Assembly (NCBI GenBank): GCA_002351535.1
Contig: DEGR01000013.1
Location: 1 to 64,000 of the forward strand
Length of the DNA: 64,000 nucleotides
Direction of reading: 5' to 3'
DNA from: Lachnospira sp. UBA2821
Lineage (GTDB): Bacteria > Bacillota > Clostridia > Lachnospirales > Lachnospiraceae
Shown: piece by piece, positions 53,457 to 61,871 of the stretch
Position numbering within the stretch: position 1 is the first letter of the stretch
How the letters are laid out: each line of letters begins with the position of its first letter
Position numbers and translations under genes: made by a program
The notes under the pieces: model-generated
Told to the model about the DNA's origin: nothing
Database searches by the model: none
What the model saw: the letters and a program-made list of their open reading frames with translations, nothing else

Positions 53457-54814
53457 TGGAGAGAATTCAGTTATCGGACCATTTCACTTACAGGAAACTG
53501 TTTGCGTTTACAATAGGTCCTATATGTACGATGATATTTACATCATTATATACAATAGTTGACGGCTTTTTTGTGTCTAACTATGTAGGGAGTACGGCAT
53601 TTGCGGCACTTAATCTTACGATGCCTTTTATAATGATGATAGCAGCAGTTGGTTTTATGTTCGGTAGTGGTGGAAGTGCACTAGTATCCATGTATCTTGG
53701 AACAGGGAACAGGAAAAAAGCTAATAGCAGTTTCTCTATTATAGTATATTCCATGATAGCTATTGGTGTCGTGCTTGCTGCATTGGGAGCATTGTTTGCA
53801 ATACAGATATCTGAGATACTGGGAGCCGGGAAATTAATGCTTCCATATTGTGTAATATATATAAGAATAAACATGATTGGAATTGTATTTTATATGCTTC
53901 AGAATCTTTTTCAGACATTTTTTATAACGGCAGAACATCCGAGGATGGGATTTGTTGTTACACTTATAGCCGGTGGGACGAATATGATTCTTGACTGGCT
54001 TCTTGTCGGTATATTAAATCTTGGAATCGCAGGGGCAGCGTGGGCAACCATTACAAGTCAGATGTTAGGTGGAGGAATTCCACTTTTATTCTTTACATTA
54101 TCAAAGAAAAGTCCGTTGAAGTTGGGAAGGGCTAAGCTGGATATGAAAGTAATATCTAAAGCGTGTGGAAATGGCGTAAGTGAGTTTCTGTCAAATGTTT
54201 CTGCTTCAATAGTAGGGTTTCTGTACAATCTTCAATTGTTACATTATGCAGGCCAAAATGGAGTGGCTGCGTATGGGGTGATTATGTATGTCGGATTTGT
54301 ATTTGTAGCGATATATATAGGCTATTCGATTGGAACGGCACTTGTGGTCGGGTTTAATTATGGTGCAGGCAATAAGAAAGAACTTCAGAATATATTTTCA
54401 AAAAGTATAATTATTCTTGGAACAGCAAATGTCTTAATGTGCCTTAGTGCGGAGATTCTATCTAATCCGCTTGTCCGACTTTTTGTAGGTTACGACAAAG
54501 AATTATATGAGCTTACGGCAAATGGCATGAAAATATATTCTGTAGCATTTCTGATGATGGGATATAATATATATGCATCGGCATTTTTTACGGCACTTAA
54601 TAATGGTGTTGTGTCGGCAGTTCTGTCGGTATCGCGTACACTTGTATTACAGATAATTATGATATATCTGCTTCCGGCACTTTTTGGAATAAATGGATTG
54701 TGGACTGTTGTTATAGCTGTAGAAGGAATTGGATTACTTATTGCAATATATTTTATTATGAAAAACAGAAAACGGTATGGGTATATGAAAGCAAAAAATA
54801 ATGAATTGGGCTAA
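53456..54814 (+). CDS. MATE family multidrug/toxin efflux transporter
   Basis: 452 aa, 12 predicted transmembrane helices. MatE-type segments include FVSNYVGSTAFAALN and TMPFIMMIAA near the start, and PRMGFVVTLIAGGTNMILDW. It usually exports organic cations in exchange for Na+ or H+. Its ATG overlaps the antiporter stop codon by one base (TGATG) behind GAGGAG, so it is translationally coupled and falls under the same fluoride riboswitch, an unusual partner for a MATE protein. Confidence 0.9.
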   Translation: MERIQLSDHFTYRKLFAFTIGPICTMIFTSLYTIVDGFFVSNYVGSTAFAALNLTMPFIMMIAAVGFMFGSGGSALVSMYLGTGNRKKANSSFSIIVYSMIAIGVVLAALGALFAIQISEILGAGKLMLPYCVIYIRINMIGIVFYMLQNLFQTFFITAEHPRMGFVVTLIAGGTNMILDWLLVGILNLGIAGAAWATITSQMLGGGIPLLFFTLSKKSPLKLGRAKLDMKVISKACGNGVSEFLSNVSASIVGFLYNLQLLHYAGQNGVAAYGVIMYVGFVFVAIYIGYSIGTALVVGFNYGAGNKKELQNIFSKSIIILGTANVLMCLSAEILSNPLVRLFVGYDKELYELTANGMKIYSVAFLMMGYNIYASAFFTALNNGVVSAVLSVSRTLVLQIIMIYLLPALFGINGLWTVVIAVEGIGLLIAIYFIMKNRKRYGYMKAKNNELG

Positions 54815-54955
54815 TAGAACCACCCGTAATTCGAAATGAGAATATAAAGACAAGAATATTTTAGAACATTTTCCACATACTAACTCCAAAGCTAATATAT
54901 AACAAAAGAGTGTAAAAACTTATGTGAAAATATGGAATTGGAGGAAAAATGTAAC

Positions 54956-55489
54956 ATGAAAGCTACAGGCATTGTGCGGAGAATAGATGAACTTGGAAGA
55001 ATAGTTGTGCCTAAAGAAATCAGGCGTACTATGAGAATACGCGAAGGTGACCCGATGGAAATATATACGAGTGAGGAAGGTACGATACTGCTTAAGAAAT
55101 ATTCCCCGGTTGGTGAACTGAGTGGAATAAGCGTACAGATTGCAGAGTCAATGAACCATTGTGGTGGAAATATAGCGGTAATAACGGACAGGGACAGAGT
55201 GATTGCGGTGTCAGGCGGAAAGCGGGACATAGTTGATAAAAGTATATCCGATGAGCTTAATAAGATAATATCCGAGAGAAAGGTAATAAAGGATAACCAT
55301 GCATATATTCCCATAACAGAAGAAGATGAAGGAGAAGGGGCACAGATAATAAGTCCTGTGATATGCAATGGAGATGTTATAGGTTCTGCCATCCTTGTGG
55401 GCAAGGATAAACGTACCCTTTTTAATGAAGGGGATTCAAAGATGGTAATTGCAGTATCGATGGTACTTGGAAAGCAGATGGAAAACTAA
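54956..55489 (+). CDS. spoVT: Stage V sporulation protein T
   Basis: 177-aa forespore transcription regulator. The N-terminal AbrB-type swapped-hairpin DNA-binding domain MKATGIVRRIDELGRIVVPK then EIRRTMRIREGDPMEIYT occupies residues 1-50. The C-terminal part (about 57-177) is the GAF-like domain of SpoVT. ATG 54956 follows GGAGGAAAAATGTAAC; an in-frame upstream ATG is rejected for lack of spacing. In B. subtilis SpoVT modulates sigma-G genes. The local order spoVT-hup-rqcP-yabP-yabQ-divIC-spoIIE is the conserved Firmicutes arrangement. Confidence 0.95.
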   Translation: MKATGIVRRIDELGRIVVPKEIRRTMRIREGDPMEIYTSEEGTILLKKYSPVGELSGISVQIAESMNHCGGNIAVITDRDRVIAVSGGKRDIVDKSISDELNKIISERKVIKDNHAYIPITEEDEGEGAQIISPVICNGDVIGSAILVGKDKRTLFNEGDSKMVIAVSMVLGKQMEN

Positions 55490-55565
55490 ATAGTTACGAT
55501 TTTGTACAATAGTTTGCAACTGCTTATAAAGAATTGTGAAAAGTGCATAAAAAGGCTAAATATCC

Positions 55566-55594
55566 TTGACAAACAAAGGTTTAACGTTTATAAA
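55566..55594 (+). promoter_or_regulatory. Sigma-A promoter of hup
   Basis: TTGACA at 55566-55571 and TATAAA at 55589-55594 with 17-bp spacing, about 100 bp before the HU gene. Strong hexamers fit the high expression expected for HU. Confidence 0.8.
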
Positions 55595-55693
55595 TAGACG
55601 TGAGGGTAATGTGAACGTAAATGTTACCTGTATTTTATTGTCCATAAAAGGACTACAAAAAAACTAGAAGAATAACAGAGGAGGAGTTTATCC

Positions 55694-55969
55694 ATGAACA
55701 AAGCTGAGTTAGTAGCAGCAATGGCTGCAAAAACAGAATTATCAAAGAAAGACGCAGAGGCAGCATTAAAGGCATTTACAGAGGTTGTTGCTGATGAGTT
55801 AAAGAAAGGAAACAAAATCCAGTTAGTTGGATTTGGTACATTCGAAGTTTCTGAGAGAGCAGCTAGAGAAGGAAGAAACCCACAGACAGGTGCAACAATG
55901 AGCATCCCAGCTTCAAAAGCACCTAAATTTAAAGCAGGAAAAGCTTTAAAGGACGAGATCAATAAATAA
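55694..55969 (+). CDS. hup: DNA-binding protein HU
   Basis: 91-aa histone-like nucleoid protein. The whole sequence fits: MNKAELVAAMAAKTELSKKD, then GFGTFEVSERAAREGRNPQT with the arm motif GRNPQTG, and ending APKFKAGKALKDEIN. The start follows GAGGAGTTTATCC. A preceding strong promoter and a following terminator suggest a single-gene unit. Confidence 0.97.
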   Translation: MNKAELVAAMAAKTELSKKDAEAALKAFTEVVADELKKGNKIQLVGFGTFEVSERAAREGRNPQTGATMSIPASKAPKFKAGKALKDEINK

Positions 55970-55990
55970 TTAGACTATTGGTTATGAATA

Positions 55991-56034
55991 GAAAGCCCTG
56001 TGTATCTTCGGAGATATGCAGGGTTTTCTTTATA
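55991..56034 (+). terminator. Intrinsic terminator after hup
   Basis: GAAAGCCCTG and CAGGGTTTTC with inner TATCT/AGATA pairing and a TCGG tetraloop, followed by TTTTCTTTA. Confidence 0.88.
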
Positions 56035-56060
56035 TAGTAATATAAGAAATGAGGATTTAT

Positions 56061-56300
56061 ATGAGATTAGATAAATATTTAAAAGTTTCACGTCTTATAA
56101 AAAGAAGAACTGTTGCTAATGATGCATGTGATGCAGGAAGAGTGATAGTAAATGGAAAGGTAGCCAAAGCTTCAGTATCAGTCAAGGCCGGAGATATTAT
56201 AGAAATCCAGTTTGGGACAAAGACACTTAAAGTAGAGGTTACAAATGTACAGGAGACAGTGAAAAAGGACGAGGCTTCACAGATGTATAAAGAAATATAA
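56061..56300 (+). CDS. rqcP: S4-domain RNA-binding protein RqcP (YabO)
   Basis: 79-aa S4 RNA-binding protein: MRLDKYLKVSRLIKRRTVAN, then DAGRVIVNGKVAKASVSVKAG. It works with RqcH in ribosome-associated quality control (poly-Ala tailing of stalled chains) in Firmicutes. ATG 56061 lies 5 nt after GAAATGAGGA; the ATG inside that motif is in frame but lies in the ribosome binding site. It is followed by yabP as in B. subtilis. Confidence 0.93.
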   Translation: MRLDKYLKVSRLIKRRTVANDACDAGRVIVNGKVAKASVSVKAGDIIEIQFGTKTLKVEVTNVQETVKKDEASQMYKEI

Positions 56301-56396
56301 TTGACTGCTCAGAATTATGGCAGCAGGTCAGGTTAGTCATATTTCTTCATGCATCTGAATATAATATATAAATACATATCTGAGGCGGGTATTTAT

Positions 56397-56714
56397 ATGG
56401 ATGAGCAGATGATGGGCAAGAGTCAGAAGATAAGTCTGCAGAACAGAAAATATCTTAATATAACAGGCGTAAAAAATGTGATTTCTTTTGATGTAAAGGA
56501 AGTACGTGTAGATACAGAACTTGGAAAGCTTATAATTAAAGGTGAAGAGATGCATGTGAAGAGACTGAGCCTTGAGAAAGGCGAACTTGATGTCGAGGGA
56601 AAAATAGCCGGAATGAATTATGAGGGAGATGGCAGAAATGCCTCAGGACGTGGCGGAAGAAAGTATACAGATAATACCAAAAAAGAATCAATATTTTCAA
56701 GGATATTTGGCTGA
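56397..56714 (+). CDS. yabP: Sporulation protein YabP
   Basis: 105 aa with the YabP family core: KISLQNRKYLNITGVKNVIS, then VDTELGKLIIKGEEMHVKRL and LSLEKGELDVEGKI. YabP is made in sporulating cells under sigma-E and is needed for spore-coat assembly in Bacillus. ATG 56397 follows GAGGCGGG. Its stop codon overlaps the yabQ start (TGATG). Confidence 0.93.
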   Translation: MDEQMMGKSQKISLQNRKYLNITGVKNVISFDVKEVRVDTELGKLIIKGEEMHVKRLSLEKGELDVEGKIAGMNYEGDGRNASGRGGRKYTDNTKKESIFSRIFG

Positions 56715-57220
56715 TGTCGGGAATAGACATAAGCATTTATAATGAACTATACATATTGTCGGAGGCACTTCTTACCGGAGCTGCATTTACGGTGTCGTAT
56801 GATGTGCTTAGAATTGCCAGAAGGGTCGTTCGGCATAATATTGTATTTATAAGTATAGAGGATATAGTATTCTGGGTAGCCTGTGGACTTATAACATTTA
56901 AAATGTTTTATGACTACAATGGAGGGACAGTGCGTGTTCATATCATGTGCGCACTTTTATTAGGAATAGTGCTGTATCATGTATCGTTAAGCGGCATTTT
57001 GGTCAGGTATATTTCGTTATTATTAACAGAAATTGTGAAGCCTGTATTAAAAGTATTGAAATTTTTATCAAATAAAGTTAAAATAGTTCTTAGCGAAAAA
57101 AACAGAACGGAAATGAAAAATAAGTCTGAAAATAATATTCAGGATGATTTGAGTAAAAATAAGGATGCGGGTAAAGATGAGAAAAAAAACTACGGCAAAA
57201 AAAAGAGCAAAATCAAATAA
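56714..57220 (+). CDS. yabQ: Sporulation membrane protein YabQ
   Basis: 168 aa, five hydrophobic segments in the first 115 residues (including LYILSEALLTGAAFTVSYDV and DIVFWVACGLITFKMFYDYN), then a Lys/Asn-rich cytoplasmic tail. YabQ is needed for spore cortex formation in Bacillus. Overlaps yabP at its start and the divIC-like gene at its end by 44 bp, so the three genes form one operon. Confidence 0.92.
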   Translation: MSGIDISIYNELYILSEALLTGAAFTVSYDVLRIARRVVRHNIVFISIEDIVFWVACGLITFKMFYDYNGGTVRVHIMCALLLGIVLYHVSLSGILVRYISLLLTEIVKPVLKVLKFLSNKVKIVLSEKNRTEMKNKSENNIQDDLSKNKDAGKDEKKNYGKKKSKIK

Positions 57221-57485
57221 ACTTTCGATGTTTCTTGTGGGATTTGTGATGCTTTTATTCTGTGGAGTAATGGTTGTGCAGATTATAGATGCGAAAGAGC
57301 AGAAGGTAGTTCTTCAGAAACAGGAAAAGGTGCTTGAGGGCAAACTTAAAGAACAGAAGCAGCGGACAAAGGACTTGGAAGAACGTAAGATATATGTACA
57401 GACAAAGCAGTATATTGAGGAGGCTGCCGGAAAGCTGGGATATATATATCCTGATCAGATAATCTTAAAACCGGATGAAAAATGA
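57177..57485 (+). CDS. divIC: DivIC/FtsB-like septum formation initiator
   Basis: 102-aa bitopic protein: basic start (MRKKTTAKKRAKSNK), one transmembrane helix (about 20-38), and an extracytoplasmic coiled coil rich in Glu, Gln and Lys ending in the typical LGYIYPDQIIL region. It joins FtsL and DivIB at the division septum. ATG 57177 is preferred to an ATG four codons earlier, which lies too near AAGG. Overlaps the yabQ end. A terminator follows at 57494. Confidence 0.88.
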   Translation: MRKKTTAKKRAKSNKLSMFLVGFVMLLFCGVMVVQIIDAKEQKVVLQKQEKVLEGKLKEQKQRTKDLEERKIYVQTKQYIEEAAGKLGYIYPDQIILKPDEK

Positions 57486-57493
57486 TGTTAAAA

Positions 57494-57558
57494 GAGACTG
57501 CACCTGAACGATTGTGTATTGTGTCAAATCCAATCGTGTGGGTGGCAGTCTTTTTTTG
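57494..57558 (+). terminator. Intrinsic terminator after divIC
   Basis: AGACTGC..CC..CGATTG pairs with CAATCG..GG..GCAGTCT, followed by seven T. It ends the rqcP-yabP-yabQ-divIC operon. Confidence 0.9.
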
Positions 57559-57672
57559 ATGTTTTACAGCTCTCGACAAAATATTTTTCTAACAGCATAT
57601 ATAATTAGTCTACGGCTCTTTGTGCCGCAGATGCCACAAAGCAGCTATTATTGCAGACTACACATATATAAC

Positions 57673-58207
57673 CCAAACTTCCCATAGCGGTAAGCAAAAA
57701 TATATATTGTATGGCATGCATCAGGTATTAATATCACAACTTGCCCTAAATTGCTAATTTGTCGATGCCGTCTTCAGCTCATATGATTATTTGTGTTCAT
57801 TCGATATTGAACATCTCCGCAGGATGTGCGCTCATTACATACACTCGATTTACGACGTGTCGTGTGGGAGTTATACTGTCCTCCGGCTGAAGCTGGTGCG
57901 AAAAATCACCGTTCAAGCGGTACTGACTGCAACCTGATAATATATTATCTGGCGCGTTTGATTTTTCGCACCTTATAGGCTTAGCCGGAGAACAGCATTT
58001 ACTCCCACCAGACTAAGGAGTCATGAGAGCGTATGTAATGAGCGTACATCCTCAGCGTCAATGTTCACTTAACGAATGTACACAAACTTCGAGCTGAAAA
58101 ACGTCATCTGACAAATTCGCACAATTTATGCAAAATGTTGTGATATTAATATCGATGCAGCCATACATTCATATGATTAATACAAAATGCCGCTATGGGA
58201 GGTTTGG
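57673..58207 (+). repeat. Large imperfect-palindrome element, copy C (535 bp)
   Basis: Same orientation as copy B. The ends CCAAACTTCCCATAGCGG (57673-57690) and CCGCTATGGGAGGTTTGG (58190-58207) pair with a single mismatch. The apical stem GGTGCGAAAAATCA (57895-57908) pairs with 57959-57972. It shares long blocks with B, for example TAAATTGCTAATTTGTCGAT and CACAATTTATGCAAAAT. It lies between the divIC terminator and spoIIE, 60 bp before the spoIIE start, so spoIIE must be expressed from within or just after it. A 250-bp spacer-like TATATA tract flanks neither end; only short TATATA runs do. Confidence 0.9.
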
Positions 58208-58267
58208 ATATATAATATTTTGTCTGCGCTTTCTTTAACGCAATGCGTCTGCGGAATGGAGTATAAA

Positions 58268-60271
58268 ATGAGGAAAAATTTAAAAGAGGTACTGTTACAA
58301 ATTATTGGTTTTTTACTCGCAAAATGTATGCTTCTGTCAGGCAATCCTGTCGGAATAGGATATTTTGCGGCTATGTTTGAGAAAAATAAAAAACGTATGG
58401 TTTCGTTTACTGTCACATTGCTCGGCATAGCATTGGCATCGGGGAGTGTTGTTACTGTAATGAAATACAGTATGTTGATGCTTACGATAGTATTTTTGTT
58501 CAGGATGAGGGAAGAAGAAAAACGGTATACGGCACTTATGGTGACGGGAATAGACTTTATGTTTGAACTTCTCGGTGCTTTTATGGAAAATACCGGTATA
58601 TTGTGGCGGGGAGTTGCGGAAGCATTTTTTATGGCAATTTTATGTGGAGCGTCCATGGTTGTATTTGGTAAAGCAATTGAACAATTTGATGAAGGGAAAC
58701 TTAACTTTACCAAAATTCTCGTGACAATGTTGTTTGTCACAACAGAATATGCTCTTGGGTATGTATGTGGTATGACGGGGATATCTGATACACATATATA
58801 TGGTATGCTTATCGGAAGCGTTGTATTCGTATTTCTTCCTGAGACTCTTAATGATGTTCTTGGTGTCGGTGATGACATTACAAGCAGGGAACATTTTATA
58901 AAACAGGCAGGGGAAAACAGATTATTTCAGATAGAAGAATCATTTAACAGACTTGCCGACAGCCTTTCACTTATACCGCGTAAGAAAGAGTTATCCGATG
59001 GGGATTTGGAACGCATATATTTTGAAATGCATAGCAAATTATGCAAGAATTGTATTAAAAGGAAAAGCTGTGCGTCAAGAGATGATATTCAGTGTGAGAT
59101 AAAGGAAATGGTAAGTCTGGCTGATGCTAAGGGAAAGTTGTCATTGCAGGATATGTCCGGAAGATTTATGATGAATTGCATGAGTCCGGAGGTATTTATC
59201 GGTGAACTTAATCATATATTTGAAAAAGAAAGAATAAATATGGTATGGGGTAACAAGCTGATAGAAAGCAGGGAGGTTATATCACTTCAACTCCGGCAGA
59301 TTGCTAATATGGTAGGCGAATATGGGAAAATGTTGTATAATACATTTGATTGTGGTGACGATATAGAAGAAAAACTTCGTCATGGTCTTAAGGAAGAGAA
59401 GATAATTCTTAAACGTTTTGCAATGCTTGAAAATAGCGATAACAGAAAAGAATATCTTATGACCGCAAAATGCCAGCGGGGCAGAGCGGTGAATGCAAAG
59501 GAAATTGCCGGTCTGATTAAAGATATAACAGGTTTGAAACTTGAGCCGTCCGTTAATGGAAGAAAAATACTTGGCAACGATTATGCGACGATGGCATTTA
59601 GTGAGAAAAAGAATTTTTATGTGCTTCATGGCACTGCCAGGTGTACTAAAAATGAGTCGGAACTTTCCGGTGATAATTTTACTTTTCTCGAGATAGGAAA
59701 TAATCAGGTTCTTATGAGTATAGCGGACGGTATGGGTTCGGGATATTATGCATTTCAGGACAGTGAGACAGCTATAGAGCTGTTAGAACAGCTTATGGAT
59801 ACAGGATTTAGTGAAGAGGTTGCACTTAAGATGATTAATTCTGTAATGCTGCTTGGAAATGATATGGAGAAGCCTACAACACTTGATATGGGGATACTTA
59901 ATCTTATGTCAGGTGTGTGTGATTTTGTTAAATTCGGTGCAGCAGCTACGTTTGTCAAGCGTTCAAGATGGGTTGAGGCGATAAAATCAACAAATATGCC
60001 TATTGGGATGATGGGACAGGTTGATATAGAGAGTGTATCCAAGAAAATGTATAGTGGAGACGTGATAATTATGGTGTCAGATGGTGTTGTTGAAGCAATT
60101 GATGCAGAGGATAAGGACAAGGTTATTAGTGATATTATAATGAATATAGACAGTACCAACCCAAAGGAGATAGCATCGAAGGTGCTTGAAAATGTATTAG
60201 AGTGCAGTAATTATAAAGCGGATGATGATATGACGGTTCTCGTTACGGGAATCTGGAATCGTGTGGCATAA
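58268..60271 (+). CDS. spoIIE: Stage II sporulation protein E (SpoIIE phosphatase)
   Basis: 667-aa membrane PP2C-type phosphatase that dephosphorylates SpoIIAA to release sigma-F in the forespore. ATG 58268 follows GGAATGGAG. The hydrophobic N-terminal region spans about 1-205, then comes a Cys-containing central region (CKNCIKRKSC at about 275) and the phosphatase domain (about 455-665) with SIADGMGSG, MVSDGVVEA and DDDMTVLV. It is about 150 residues shorter than B. subtilis SpoIIE, mostly in the membrane part. The upstream DNA is hairpin element copy C. Confidence 0.94.
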   Translation: MRKNLKEVLLQIIGFLLAKCMLLSGNPVGIGYFAAMFEKNKKRMVSFTVTLLGIALASGSVVTVMKYSMLMLTIVFLFRMREEEKRYTALMVTGIDFMFELLGAFMENTGILWRGVAEAFFMAILCGASMVVFGKAIEQFDEGKLNFTKILVTMLFVTTEYALGYVCGMTGISDTHIYGMLIGSVVFVFLPETLNDVLGVGDDITSREHFIKQAGENRLFQIEESFNRLADSLSLIPRKKELSDGDLERIYFEMHSKLCKNCIKRKSCASRDDIQCEIKEMVSLADAKGKLSLQDMSGRFMMNCMSPEVFIGELNHIFEKERINMVWGNKLIESREVISLQLRQIANMVGEYGKMLYNTFDCGDDIEEKLRHGLKEEKIILKRFAMLENSDNRKEYLMTAKCQRGRAVNAKEIAGLIKDITGLKLEPSVNGRKILGNDYATMAFSEKKNFYVLHGTARCTKNESELSGDNFTFLEIGNNQVLMSIADGMGSGYYAFQDSETAIELLEQLMDTGFSEEVALKMINSVMLLGNDMEKPTTLDMGILNLMSGVCDFVKFGAAATFVKRSRWVEAIKSTNMPIGMMGQVDIESVSKKMYSGDVIIMVSDGVVEAIDAEDKDKVISDIIMNIDSTNPKEIASKVLENVLECSNYKADDDMTVLVTGIWNRVA

Positions 60272-60314
60272 ATGGGACGGTCTCTTTGTAATGAAATGCT
60301 GCGGAATGGAGATT

Positions 60315-60383
60315 AGTGTGAAAAATCACATTAACATGCTGATTTTTCACACTGCTATTTGTTTCTGAGCAAAAACAAATAGC
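60315..60383 (+). repeat. Two hairpins before tilS; the first resembles the apical stem of the large element
   Basis: AGTGTGAAAAATCA (60315-60328) and TGATTTTTCACACT (60340-60353) form a perfect 14-bp stem with an 11-nt loop. It differs from the apical stem of element copies A and C (GGTGCGAAAAATCA) by two transitions, each compensated on the other side. GCTATTTGTTT and AAACAAATAGC (60354-60383) form a second stem. No strong T run follows, so they are not classical terminators. Confidence 0.7.
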
Positions 60384-60387
60384 TATT

Positions 60388-60464
60388 TATGGCAGACCTG
60401 AAATATGCATATGCATATTTCAGGTCGCCTCTTCGCAATAAATTGCTCAGAAATGAGGATTAGT
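60388..60464 (+). promoter_or_regulatory. tilS leader: 32-bp perfect palindrome plus shared leader motif
   Basis: GACCTGAAATATGCAT and its exact complement make a perfect 32-bp palindrome at 60395-60426. Then come CTTCGCAATAAATTGCTCAG and AAATGAGGAT. The order, spacing and flanking TATGGCAG match the leader of the AICAR transformylase gene (35179-35262). GACCTG/CAGGTC here corresponds to GAACTG/CAGTTC there. Confidence 0.65.
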
Positions 60465-61871
60465 ATGATACTTGAGGATAAAGTATATAAATATATTTGT
60501 GATAAAAACATGCTTGAAGATGGAGAAGCAGTCGTTGTGGGTGTGTCGGGAGGAGCAGATTCGGTATGTCTTTTAAGCATTCTTGCAGATATAGGCAGGA
60601 GGATGCATGTGACTGTTCATGCGGTTCATATTAATCATGGAATCAGAGGAGAAGAAGCTGATGCCGATGAGAAATATGTATTGGAACTGTGCGAAACAAT
60701 GGGTGTTACAATAGACAGCCTGCATTATAATATTCCGGAACTTTCCCAGAAAAACGGGAAATCTGAAGAAGAGATGGGAAGGATAATAAGGTACAAAGCA
60801 TTTGAACAAATGCGTATAAAGTATAATGCTTCTAAGATAGCTGTAGCCCATAATACCAATGACAGTGTTGAGACGATTATATACAACATGTGCAGGGGTA
60901 CAGGAATAAAAGGAGTAACGGGAATACCACCTGTGCGTGGAAATATAATCAGACCGCTTTTGTGTGCTACAAGACAGGAGATAGAAGATTATGTCCGCAA
61001 TATGGGAATTGAATTCAGAACAGATTCGACGAATCTTAAGTGTGATTATACAAGAAACAGAATAAGACTTGAATTATTACCATATATTAATAAGAATATC
61101 AATGAGAAGAGTTCAGAACATATTCTTTCACTGGCAGACCAGCTTAATGATATACAGGTATATATATCGTCACAGGTAGATAAGGTGTTTGGAAAAATAG
61201 TAAAAACGCAGGATGATGTGCTTGTTATAAGGGGAGAAATGTTCCTGAAAGAAGCATCTGTTATAGGCAGTGAGATAATAAGAAAATGTATAAGCATTCA
61301 GGCAGGAAAGCTTAAAGATGTAACAAGAACTCATATTGATATCGTACTTGGAATTATAAAAGGTGGAAGTGGAAAAAAGGCGGATTTGCCTTATGGACTT
61401 CAATGTGAAAATGTGTATGGGGACTGTAGAATATATAAGAAAAATAATGAGAAAAAAAATCAGGACAATGTTCACGGTAACTGCATAAGTGTTGATGTTC
61501 CGGGAAAATATACACTTCAGGATGGAAGTGTAATGATATTTGAATGGGAAAAATCTGTGAAATTTGAGGAAAAAATATATACTAAATGGTTTGATTATGA
61601 TAAAATAAGCAATGTTGTTCAAATTCGAAGACGTGAAAATGGTGATTATTTCAAGGTTAAGAATGGTGGACGAAAAAAACTTAAGGATTATTTTATTGAT
61701 GAAAAGATACCCAGGGAAGACAGAGACAATATTCCTGTTCTGGCAGACGGAAACCATATTATATGGATAGTCGGTCACAGGATAAGCGAGACATATAAAG
61801 TATCTGACAGTACACAAAAAGTTCTTAAGGTACAGTATATAGCTAAATCGAGAGGAGGCATGACAAATTGA
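60465..61871 (+). CDS. tilS: tRNA(Ile)-lysidine synthetase
   Basis: Modifies C34 of the CAU-anticodon tRNA-Ile to lysidine so it reads AUA; 468 aa. The N-type ATP pyrophosphatase P-loop VGVSGGADSVCLL is at about 26-38, followed by HINHGIRGEEADADE and the C-terminal TilS domain. ATG 60465 lies 5 nt after GAAATGAGGA. AUA is used often in the genes here, so the enzyme is expected to be essential. Its stop overlaps the ftsH start (TTGA). The hpt gene often found between tilS and ftsH is absent. Confidence 0.94.
   Translation: MILEDKVYKYICDKNMLEDGEAVVVGVSGGADSVCLLSILADIGRRMHVTVHAVHINHGIRGEEADADEKYVLELCETMGVTIDSLHYNIPELSQKNGKSEEEMGRIIRYKAFEQMRIKYNASKIAVAHNTNDSVETIIYNMCRGTGIKGVTGIPPVRGNIIRPLLCATRQEIEDYVRNMGIEFRTDSTNLKCDYTRNRIRLELLPYINKNINEKSSEHILSLADQLNDIQVYISSQVDKVFGKIVKTQDDVLVIRGEMFLKEASVIGSEIIRKCISIQAGKLKDVTRTHIDIVLGIIKGGSGKKADLPYGLQCENVYGDCRIYKKNNEKKNQDNVHGNCISVDVPGKYTLQDGSVMIFEWEKSVKFEEKIYTKWFDYDKISNVVQIRRRENGDYFKVKNGGRKKLKDYFIDEKIPREDRDNIPVLADGNHIIWIVGHRISETYKVSDSTQKVLKVQYIAKSRGGMTN

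Noticed and set aside
57721..58180. Spo0A-box-like TTTGTCGAT in element copy C upstream of spoIIE
   Set aside because: The same sequence is in all copies, including those next to moxR and murI, and it is part of a pairing arm, so it is not specific evidence for Spo0A control.
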